Source: DATFPQ01 sp035264765
Lineage (GTDB): Bacteria > Actinomycetota > Actinomycetes > Actinomycetales > Angustibacteraceae
Assembly: GCA_035264765.1 (NCBI GenBank)
Contig: DATFPQ010000208.1
Coordinates: forward strand, 1 to 25,541
Direction: 5' to 3'
Length of the DNA stretch: 25,541 bases
Below are positions 14,727-21,149 of the stretch, piece after piece. Under the pieces are notes generated by a model, which did no database searches, was not told where the DNA came from, and saw only the letters and a list, made by a program, of their open reading frames with translations. The translations under genes were made by a program, and so were the position numbers. Numbering within the stretch: position 1 is the first letter of the stretch; each line of letters starts with the position of its first letter.

Positions 14727-14743
14727 TCATCCGCAGCGGATGG
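14727..14743. promoter_or_regulatory. 17-bp palindrome A (TCATCC-N5-GGATGA type)
   Basis: TCATCCGCAGCGGATGG has one mismatch to the perfect inverted repeat. It lies 85 bp before the start of DUF7144-like gene 1 and its partner membrane-protein gene (minus strand). Same half-sites and spacer length as sites B, C and D. Confidence 0.6.
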
Positions 14744-14788
14744 CCGCTCTTCCAGGACGGGAACCTCTCGGACGGCGTCGCTCGCCTG

Positions 14789-14849
14789 GGCAGGTGGAAC
14801 CCGCGCCCCGGCAGGCGGGACTCCCGCCCGGCCAGGCGGAACCAGGGTC
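14789..14849. repeat. Three degenerate ~20-bp tandem repeats
   Basis: Units begin at 14789 (GGCAGGTGGAACC), 14810 (GGCAGGCGGGACT) and 14830 (GGCCAGGCGGAACC), each followed by a C-rich or mixed spacer giving 20-21 bp periodicity, about two helical turns. They sit between palindromes A and B and could be a second set of protein-binding sites on one face of the DNA. Confidence 0.55.
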
Positions 14850-14863
14850 GAGTGAGGGTGGAG

Positions 14864-14880
14864 TCATCCCGGTGGGATGA
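14864..14880. promoter_or_regulatory. 17-bp palindrome B (TCATCC-N5-GGATGA)
   Basis: TCATCCCGGTGGGATGA is a perfect inverted repeat with a 7-bp arm. It ends 93 bp before the start of DUF7144-like gene 2 on the plus strand. The sequence after the site (GGATGAGGCGG) resembles that after sites C and D. Confidence 0.65.
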
Positions 14881-14973
14881 GGCGGCCACCGCGGCCGGAG
14901 GTAGAGCCTGGTGCCGACCCCCGCGGGGGCGTCCCCGCAGACCACCGATGGCGAGTGAGGAAGAGGAAGCACC

Positions 14974-15441
14974 ATGTCCGACACGGGAAGCACCACCTCG
15001 CCGACCACCGGGTCGACCACCGGAACCCGTCGTGCGACACGGACGGCGCCGGTTCCCGAACCCACCGGCTGGGTCGGCTGGCTCGCCTTCGCGGCGATCA
15101 TGCTGTTGATGGTGGGAACCTTCCAGATCATCAACGGGCTCGTCGCGATCTTCGACCCCGGCTACTACGTGGTCACCGACAGCGGCCTGGCGCTGACCGT
15201 GGACTACACGGTCTGGGGATGGGTCCACCTGGCGCTCGGAGCCCTCGCCGTCGGTTGCGGCCTCGGCGTGCTGGCCGGCCAGACCTGGGCCCGCGTCGTC
15301 GGGATGGTCTTCGCCGGCGTCAGCCTGCTGGCGAACCTCGGCTTCATGGCCGCCTACCCGATCTGGTCGATCACGGTGATTGCACTCGACGTCGTCGTGA
15401 TCTACGCCCTCGCGGTCCACGGCCGCGAGATGAAGTTCTGA
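14974..15441 (+). CDS. Small four-helix membrane protein, DUF7144-like (paralogue 2)
   Basis: The 155-aa protein has a Ser/Thr-rich N-terminal tail (1-30) and four predicted helices (about 32-60, 79-101, 107-126, 131-148). It aligns over its whole membrane part with the divergent neighbour: TGWVGW, GYYVVTD, WGWVHLALGAL, GQTWARV, NLGFMAAYPIWSITVIALDVVVIYALAVHG. The two genes are thus an inverted duplication. The charged loop after helix 1 (FDPGYYVV) is the best-conserved part outside the C-terminus. GAGGAAGAGGAAG precedes the ATG by a few nt. A perfect terminator hairpin follows at 15462-15494, so it is monocistronic. Function is unknown; a stress or envelope role is a guess from its company. 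Confidence 0.85.
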   Translation: MSDTGSTTSPTTGSTTGTRRATRTAPVPEPTGWVGWLAFAAIMLLMVGTFQIINGLVAIFDPGYYVVTDSGLALTVDYTVWGWVHLALGALAVGCGLGVLAGQTWARVVGMVFAGVSLLANLGFMAAYPIWSITVIALDVVVIYALAVHGREMKF

Positions 15442-15461
15442 GTACGCCCCCCGAGTACGGC

Positions 15462-15494
15462 GAGGCCGCCGGCGGTTCGACCGCCGGCGGCCTC
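15462..15494 (+). terminator. Perfect 15-bp hairpin after DUF7144-like gene 2
   Basis: Arms 15462-15476 and 15480-15494 (GAGGCCGCCGGCGGT and its reverse complement) are exact around a TCG loop, starting 21 nt after the stop codon. It separates this gene from the next unit, which has its own palindrome. A short direct repeat GAGTACG (15440-15446, 15453-15459) lies between stop and hairpin. Confidence 0.85.
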
Positions 15495-15620
15495 AACTGC
15501 GGGCGTCGCCTCAGGACTCGCTCCCCCGCTGGGCCGGCACACCGGACTCGTCTGGGAGGGATCTGCCGGAGAACTGGCTGGCTCGCCTCCCCACGCTCGC
15601 CTTGCGCCCCTGACGCGGCA

Positions 15621-15637
15621 TCACCCCCAGGGGATGA
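15621..15637. promoter_or_regulatory. 17-bp palindrome C (TCATCC-N5-GGATGA type)
   Basis: TCACCCCCAGGGGATGA has one mismatch (C for T at position 4) to the perfect inverted repeat. It ends 50 bp before the start of the repeat-protein/RDD unit. It is followed by CGCGG, like the GCGG after sites B and D. Confidence 0.6.
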
Positions 15638-15687
15638 CGCGGATGTCCACCCGGCGCCGAGAATGGCAGGAGAAGGAGGCGTCGATC

Positions 15688-16395
15688 ATGGCTGACGACC
15701 TCGCGCCGGAGCGCGCGGAGACACCGTCCACAGTCCCGCCTGACGTTCCGGGGCGCGTTGCAGCCACAGAGGGCGCCGCGCGGTTCGTCACGGCCGGCGT
15801 GCTGCGCGCAGCGCGCGTCCTGAGTGAACCACTGGCGCCGCGACTGCACCGGACGCCGGCGCCCATGCCCTTCCTCAAGGGCCTGGTTGGGATGGGGCGT
15901 GGCCTGGGCGCCGCCGCGACGGCCGAGGCGGAACGCGCTGCGCGCGCAGCTGCGCGCGGCATGGTCCTGGCCGTCCTCGACGACCTCGACCTCACCACCG
16001 TGGTCCGCGAGCGCGTGGACCTGAACGCCCTCGCCAAGGAGCTCGACCTCGACGCCATCGTCGCCCAGGTGGACATCGAGAAGATCGTGGCCAGGGTCGA
16101 CGTCGACGCCGTCGCCGCCCGGCTGGACCTGGATGCTGTGGTCGCGCGGATCGACCTGATCGGGCTGGCGCAGGTCGTGGTGGACGGCATCGACCTGCCG
16201 GGGATCATCCGGGAGTCCACCGGCACCATGGCGTCCCAGGCGGTCCGCGACGTGCGGCTGCAGAGCTTGGAGGCGGACGAGGCCGTGTCGCGCGCCGCGG
16301 GACGCTGGCTGACGCGGCGGCACGCGCCCGAGCCGGAGGAGGCCGCAGCGGTGCCCACGCCCCGCGAACCCGGCGGTGACGACGGCCAGCCATGA
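15688..16395 (+). CDS. Soluble protein with nine-residue D-x-D repeats, partner of RDD protein
   Basis: The 235-aa product has an acidic, Pro-containing N-terminus, an Ala/Arg-rich helix (about 72-97, AAATAEAERAARAAARG), and then about seven tandem units of about nine residues from 100 to 178: DLTTVVRERV, DLNALAKEL, DLDAIVAQV, DIEKIVARV, DVDAVAARL, DLDAVVARI, then DLPGIIREST. The pattern D-[LIV]-x-x-[IVL]-[VA]-x-x-[VLI] suggests short amphipathic turns stacking into a solenoid. In other actinobacteria comparable VD repeats occur fused to RDD domains (from memory); here the RDD protein is a separate gene 16 nt downstream. There is no signal peptide or membrane helix, so it is probably cytoplasmic and membrane-associated through its partner. 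AAGGAGG is 8 nt before ATG 15688. Function is unknown. Confidence 0.8.
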   Translation: MADDLAPERAETPSTVPPDVPGRVAATEGAARFVTAGVLRAARVLSEPLAPRLHRTPAPMPFLKGLVGMGRGLGAAATAEAERAARAAARGMVLAVLDDLDLTTVVRERVDLNALAKELDLDAIVAQVDIEKIVARVDVDAVAARLDLDAVVARIDLIGLAQVVVDGIDLPGIIRESTGTMASQAVRDVRLQSLEADEAVSRAAGRWLTRRHAPEPEEAAAVPTPREPGGDDGQP

Positions 16396-16411
16396 CGCCC
16401 GCTGACCCGGC

Positions 16412-16972
16412 ATGACGTCACCGACCCGGCCACACGCGACGAGCTCGAGCGGCCCGGCGAGTGTCCGCGCGCACACAATTCCTACCGCCCGCACCGCATC
16501 GACGATGCGCGCCTCCGCGATCGCAATCCCGCTCGCCGCCGTGGCCAAGCAAGGCGTGCGGGCCGGCCTGGTGAGCCGGGTGCTGGCGGCCGCGCTGGAC
16601 GCCGTGGTGACGCTGCTGTTGCTGTGCGGCGGCTACCTCGGGCTGGTCGGGCTGCGCTTCCTGCTCTCGCCGAGGACTTTCACCTTCCCCTCCCCGGCCG
16701 CACGGTCCGCGGTCGCCGCCTTGCTCGGCGTGGAGGTCCTCTACCTGACCGTGTGCTGGGCCACCACGGGGCGTACCTACGGCAACCACCTGATGGCCCT
16801 GCGGGTGGTCGGCCGCCACGGCCTGCGCCTGCACCTCGTGGCGGCCTTTGTTCGGGCCGTGGCATACACCCTGTTCCCGATCGGGCTGGCATGGGTCGCC
16901 GTGAGCCGGACCAACCGGTCGCTCCAGGACATCGTGCTGCGCACCTCGGTGATCTATAACTGGCGCGAGTAG
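16412..16972 (+). CDS. RDD family membrane protein
   Basis: The 186-aa frame encodes an RDD-type protein with three helices: VLAAALDAVVTLLLLCGGYL (with the leading Arg and the Asp that name the family), AALLGVEVLYLTVCWATTG, and FVRAVAYTLFPIGLAWVAVS. The conserved TxGRTYGNHLMALRVV segment and the final NRSLQDIVLRTSVIY are typical. RDD proteins are poorly understood; some have been proposed to act in ion transport or stress. The start is uncertain: ATG 16412 has only a weak binding site and yields a Ser/Thr/Pro-rich stretch of about 30 residues, while ATG 16505 begins just before the conserved domain. It is 16 nt after the stop of the repeat protein, so the two likely form an operon under palindrome C. 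Confidence 0.82.
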   Translation: MTSPTRPHATSSSGPASVRAHTIPTARTASTMRASAIAIPLAAVAKQGVRAGLVSRVLAAALDAVVTLLLLCGGYLGLVGLRFLLSPRTFTFPSPAARSAVAALLGVEVLYLTVCWATTGRTYGNHLMALRVVGRHGLRLHLVAAFVRAVAYTLFPIGLAWVAVSRTNRSLQDIVLRTSVIYNWRE

Positions 16973-16992
16973 CCGGCACCCGCAGGGGCCGC

Positions 16993-17009
16993 TCATCCGC
17001 CTTGGATGA
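16993..17009. promoter_or_regulatory. 17-bp palindrome D (TCATCC-N5-GGATGA)
   Basis: TCATCCGCCTTGGATGA is a perfect inverted repeat of the six-base half-sites. It ends 61 bp before the chosen start of the MFS gene and begins 20 bp after the RDD stop, giving the exporter its own copy of the site. Confidence 0.65.
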
Positions 17010-17070
17010 AGGCGGGCACACGCCGACCGCACACGATGGCCTGAGCGTCCCGCCGCACCTGGAGGCAGCC

Positions 17071-18600
17071 GTGAAGGACATCCAGCCCGACCGAGCGGCA
17101 GCGGGCGAGGGCACGCGACGTCCTCCCTCGTCGGCCAAGCCGGCACTCTCCGGGGCCGCGATCGTGCTGCCGCTCGCGCTCGCCCAGTTCATCGCGAGCT
17201 ACGCCGCCACCAACATGAACGTCGCGATCAGCACCATCGCCGACGACATCGGGACGACGGTCATCGGTATGCAGACCACGATCACGCTGTTCACGCTGAC
17301 CATGGCCTCGCTGATGATCCCCGGCAGCAAGCTGAGCGACATCTGGGGACGCAAGTTCTGCTTTCTGCTGGGTCTTGGGATCTACGGCACGGGGGCGCTG
17401 CTCGCCGCCGTGTCGCAGGGGCTGCCGCTGATGGTCTTCGGGTACTCCGTACTCGAGGGGGTCGGCTCGGCGCTGCTCATCCCGCCGATCTACATCCTGG
17501 TCACCGTCACCTTCCCCGACCTAGCCACTCGGGCCAAGTACTTCGGGGTCGTCAGCGCAGCGGCGGGCCTAGGCGCGGCCGCCGGGCCGCTGATCGGTGG
17601 CCTGATCACCAGCGCCGTGAGCTGGCGGGCCTCGTTCCTGCTACAGGTCCTGGTGGTCGCGTACGTCGCGTTCCTCACCCGCCGGATCGTCGACCCGCCG
17701 CGCACGGCACCCAAGCCCGCGTTCGACCTCCTGGGTGCGGTCCTGTGCGCCGCGGGCCTGTTCTTCGTGGTCTTCGGCATCCTGCAGTCCTCCACGTACG
17801 GCTTCTTCTCGTCCCGGGAGGACTTCACGATCGGCGGGACCGTCATCATCCCTGCGGGCGGGATCTCCCCGGTCTGGCTGTACGTGCTGATCGGCCTGGT
17901 GGTTCTCGCGGTGCTCGTCTGGCACCTGCGCCGCCGGGAGAGAGGCGGCCACGACCCACTGGTGGCGACCCGGCTGTTCCGCAACCGGACGTCGAACCTC
18001 GGCCTGGTGACGCAGAACGTCCAGTGGCTCACCATGCAGGGCTCGTTCTTCGTGATCTCGGTGTACCTGCAGCAGGTCGAGCACTACAGCGCCATCCAGA
18101 CCGGTCTCGCCCTGACGCCGGCCACGATCGGGATCCTCCTCGCGTCGGCCTTGGCCGGCCGGATGGCGCGCCGGCGCCAACAGCGGACTCTGGTCCGCGG
18201 CGGGTTCGTCATCATGACGGCCGGCACCGCGCTTCTGCTGCTGCTCTCCCGCGGTGGCTTCAGCATCTGGTCGCTGATTCCCGGGTTGCTGCTCGTCGGC
18301 ATCGGCGTCGGCATCATGCTGACCGCGTCGGTCAACGTCGTGCAATCGGCCTTCCCCGACTCCGACCAGGGCGAGATATCCGGCGTCTCCCGCAGCGCGT
18401 CGAACCTCGGGTCGTCCCTCGGCACCGCGCTCGCCGGCTCGGTGCTGGTCGGCGCCTCCGTCCCCGGGCAGCACCCGTTCGCGCTGGCGTTGACGACCCT
18501 GATGGGAATCGGGCTGCTCGGCCTGCTTGCGGCGATGCTGCTCCCGCGCGGCCGCAAACCCGCCGGGCCAGTGCCGCGTGCCAGGACCGGTGCGGCCTGA
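17071..18600 (+). CDS. MFS exporter, DHA2 (14-helix, EmrB/QacA) type
   Basis: The 509-aa protein is a proton-driven drug or metabolite exporter by family. Helix 1 begins near residue 30. MFS motif A is GSKLSDIWGRK (85-95), and the motif C-like segment GLGAAAGPLIGGLI follows in helix 5. A long central region with helices near GAVLCAAGLFFVVFGIL and VWLYVLIGLVVLAVLVW, separated by an extracytoplasmic loop (FFSSREDFTIGGTVIIPAGG), fits the 14-helix subgroup. The C-terminal half has ISGVSRSASNLGSSLGTALAGSVLVG, usual for this subfamily. GTG 17071 is chosen for GGAGG 5 nt upstream; a longer TTG-started frame from 17002 would begin inside palindrome D. Substrate is not predictable. It is a single-gene unit with palindrome D upstream. 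Confidence 0.88.
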   Translation: MKDIQPDRAAAGEGTRRPPSSAKPALSGAAIVLPLALAQFIASYAATNMNVAISTIADDIGTTVIGMQTTITLFTLTMASLMIPGSKLSDIWGRKFCFLLGLGIYGTGALLAAVSQGLPLMVFGYSVLEGVGSALLIPPIYILVTVTFPDLATRAKYFGVVSAAAGLGAAAGPLIGGLITSAVSWRASFLLQVLVVAYVAFLTRRIVDPPRTAPKPAFDLLGAVLCAAGLFFVVFGILQSSTYGFFSSREDFTIGGTVIIPAGGISPVWLYVLIGLVVLAVLVWHLRRRERGGHDPLVATRLFRNRTSNLGLVTQNVQWLTMQGSFFVISVYLQQVEHYSAIQTGLALTPATIGILLASALAGRMARRRQQRTLVRGGFVIMTAGTALLLLLSRGGFSIWSLIPGLLLVGIGVGIMLTASVNVVQSAFPDSDQGEISGVSRSASNLGSSLGTALAGSVLVGASVPGQHPFALALTTLMGIGLLGLLAAMLLPRGRKPAGPVPRARTGAA

Positions 18601-18722
18601 GCGCCGGACCTCGGCGCGCCTGAGCGCACGGTTCCGGCGAGTGTCCCGGCGCGCCGGTGCCTTGCCAGTCCGCGGACAGTCCCTGACGCTTGAGGTCTTT
18701 GACCGCAGCAGCCGGGGGACGC

Positions 18723-21149
18723 ATGCTCGAACGCACGGCCGTACCGACGAGGCCCATGCCGGAGCCGGTGGCCACCACCGGCCTCGCCAGCCGACGGCCG
18801 CTAGCGGCCGCGACGGTCATCGCGCTCGCCTGGGTCTGCGTCCTCGCGACCGTGGTCATCGCCCTGCACCGCGGCGGCGGCGCGCCGACGTCCCAGGTGA
18901 TCGCCTACGTGGCCGCGTGGGTCCTCGGGTGCACCTTTCCGGGCGTGCTGGTGTGGCGGGCGCTGGCCGGCCACAGCACGATCGTCCGCGAGCTCGGGTT
19001 CGGGTCCGTCCTGGGCGTGGTCCTGCAGCTGCTGGCTTGGGCCGCCGCCACCAGCGTCCACCGCCCGGTGCTGCTCGCGGCCCTCCCGGTCGGCGTCGCG
19101 GTCATGTTCCTGGTCGTTCCGCGGCTGCGCCGGCACTGGTGGCCGCGGCGGACGGCCGCGACGAGGACGCCGGCTCGCTGGCACGTCGCGATGGCGGTCG
19201 TCGTCGCGCTGGCGGCCTACCGGTTCGAGCGGCTGGCCTGGGCGTTGGGACGAGATCTTCCGCCGAAGCCGAGCATCGTCAACCGGGACACCTTGTACAA
19301 CAGCGCGCTGTCCTACGAGCTCAGCCGGACCGTTCGGCCACAGGACCCGTTCGTCGCGGGTGAGCCGCTTCGCTACCACTGGTTCGCTGACGCCCACGTC
19401 ACGGCTACCGCCCAGCTCAGCGGGACGCCGATCTCCACGGCGATGATCACGCTGTGGCTGGTGCCGATGCTGGTCGTGCTGCTCTTCGTCGTCGCAGCCG
19501 CCGCGCAGCACCTGATGGACGGGCCGCCCGTCACAGCTGCCGACGGCGCGCTGCTCAGCGACGTCCGGCGCTGGTGGGCCGGGCCGGTGGCCGCGTTCTT
19601 CTGGTACGCCGCTCCTGCCATCTGGCGGTTCGGCCGGCCGGTCACGGTGGCCGCCACCGACGGCTTCGTCCCCAGCAGCCCATCCGGCGTGCTGGCACTG
19701 GCGCTGGTGTGCTGCCTGGTGGGGCCGGTGTTCGACCTGCTCCGCGGGCGCTCGAACCGGGGGACCTGGGTGGTCCTCACCCTGCTGCTCGTGGCCTGCG
19801 GCGGCACCAAGCCGAGCGTGCTGCCGGTGGTCGCCTTCGGCGCCCTTCTCGTGCTCGTCGTCGACCTGGTCCGGACGAGGCGGGTGTGCCGCCCAATGGC
19901 CTACCTGGTCGGGGCGGCGGCGCTGATCACCGCGGTCGCCGCGCCGTTCGTCACCGGAAGCACCGGAGGCAGCCACCTGCAGTTGCTGGCGCTCGTGGGG
20001 CTGGACCCCTCGTACGCCCGGCTGCTGGACGGGCGGCCTGTGTTCAACGCCGCGGGCGGTTGGCTGGTCCCCGCGCTGGCGGATCGGCTTCCGCACGCCG
20101 TTCCGGTCGTCGGGATGCTGCTCCTGGTGTGGCTGCTCACCGAGACGCCGCGGCTGCTGTCCCTGGTCGGGCTGGCCGCTCCGCCGCTGCGCGGCGACGC
20201 CGGGCTGCGGTGGGCCTGCGGGGTGCTGATCGGTGGGTACGGCGCCATGTGGGTCCTCGCCCATCCAGGTGGGGGCCAGCACTGGTTCTGGAGCGTGACA
20301 CTGGCCCTGTCGACCGCCGTCGTCGTGACCAACGCGGTTCGGGTTCTGCCGGCATCCCGCCGAGCCTGGACGCTGGTCCCGCCGCTGCTCGTTGTGGCCC
20401 TACCCGGGCTGCTGGCCGGGTACCTGACCACCACCTGGGGCCGCGTGGACCTCGACGGGCCGACGCGGACCGTGATCGAGGACCGGCTGCGCCCGTACGC
20501 GCTGGTGCTCGCCGCCCTGGCCGTCGCGATCCTCGCGACGGTGCTGTTGCGCCAGCTGGCCCGGCGGTGGTCGGTGCCCCTGCTCACCGCCGTCACAGCG
20601 TTCGCGCTGGCGGCGAGCCTGCCGCTCGCTGTCGTGCAGGTTCGTGCAGTGCGGGCGCCTGACCTGCACCGCGCGAAGGCCGGCGTCACGTACACGTACA
20701 TCTCCCCCGAGCAGCAGCGGGCCGCCCTGTGGTTGAACAGGCACTCCGCCACCACGTCGGTGGTCGCCACCAACGTGTTCTGCTGGCAGCTGGGGGCTCC
20801 GCCCGAGAACTGCGCCCTCGGCAGCATGTGGCTGGCGGGACTGAGCGGGCGCCGGATGGTGCTCAGCGACTGGACCTTCTCCGCGACCACCGAGGCGCGG
20901 TACGACGGGACAAGGGCGCTGAACCAAATCCCGACGCCATGGCCGGACCGGCTTCGGCTCAGCCTCGACGCCGTGGAGAACCCGACGCCGCAGGCGCTGG
21001 GGCGGCTGCGGACGGAGCTCGGCGCGAGGTGGATCTTCGCCGACCGCAGGGCCTCCAGGATCTCGCCGCGCCTGGGCGAGTTGGCGAGCCTGCGGTACCA
21101 GAGCCGGAACATCCAGATCTACCGGCTCGCGGACAGCTACGGCGCCTGA
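18723..21149 (+). CDS. Large polytopic membrane protein, GT-C glycosyltransferase-like
   Basis: The 808-aa product has a dozen or more hydrophobic helices from residue 26 to about 650 and an extracytoplasmic C-terminal domain of about 150 residues. After the fourth or fifth helix a loop carries NRDTLYNSALSYELSRT (Asp189) and EPLRYHWFADAH (214-225); an acidic residue in such an early external loop is what GT-C polyprenyl-phosphate-sugar transferases show, but I cannot confirm the family. The C-terminal part includes a close Cys pair (687 and 697, CWQLGAPPENC) and a LGARWIFADRRAS segment like those of large membrane mannosyl/arabinosyl transferase relatives. A role in cell-wall or exopolysaccharide assembly is inference. 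ATG 18723 is preceded by GGGGGA; ATG 18756 is an alternative. The end overlaps the convergent glucosidase gene by 13 nt. Confidence 0.7.
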   Translation: MLERTAVPTRPMPEPVATTGLASRRPLAAATVIALAWVCVLATVVIALHRGGGAPTSQVIAYVAAWVLGCTFPGVLVWRALAGHSTIVRELGFGSVLGVVLQLLAWAAATSVHRPVLLAALPVGVAVMFLVVPRLRRHWWPRRTAATRTPARWHVAMAVVVALAAYRFERLAWALGRDLPPKPSIVNRDTLYNSALSYELSRTVRPQDPFVAGEPLRYHWFADAHVTATAQLSGTPISTAMITLWLVPMLVVLLFVVAAAAQHLMDGPPVTAADGALLSDVRRWWAGPVAAFFWYAAPAIWRFGRPVTVAATDGFVPSSPSGVLALALVCCLVGPVFDLLRGRSNRGTWVVLTLLLVACGGTKPSVLPVVAFGALLVLVVDLVRTRRVCRPMAYLVGAAALITAVAAPFVTGSTGGSHLQLLALVGLDPSYARLLDGRPVFNAAGGWLVPALADRLPHAVPVVGMLLLVWLLTETPRLLSLVGLAAPPLRGDAGLRWACGVLIGGYGAMWVLAHPGGGQHWFWSVTLALSTAVVVTNAVRVLPASRRAWTLVPPLLVVALPGLLAGYLTTTWGRVDLDGPTRTVIEDRLRPYALVLAALAVAILATVLLRQLARRWSVPLLTAVTAFALAASLPLAVVQVRAVRAPDLHRAKAGVTYTYISPEQQRAALWLNRHSATTSVVATNVFCWQLGAPPENCALGSMWLAGLSGRRMVLSDWTFSATTEARYDGTRALNQIPTPWPDRLRLSLDAVENPTPQALGRLRTELGARWIFADRRASRISPRLGELASLRYQSRNIQIYRLADSYGA

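Larger units (their letters stand above)
14642..14973. promoter_or_regulatory. Divergent control region between DUF7144-like paralogues
   Basis: These 332 bases carry no gene that I can support. They hold one palindrome near each end (14727-14743 and 14864-14880), a set of three degenerate ~20-bp repeats between them (14789-14849), and a CCCCCGCGGGGG palindrome at 14918-14929. Each outer palindrome serves the gene on its own side. I see no good -35/-10 pair, which would fit promoters that need an activator or an alternative sigma factor. Confidence 0.6.

Noticed and set aside
18646..18657. CCGGCGCGCCGG palindrome after the MFS gene as terminator or operator
   Set aside because: A 12-bp GC-only palindrome without a loop is easily expected by chance in such GC-rich DNA.
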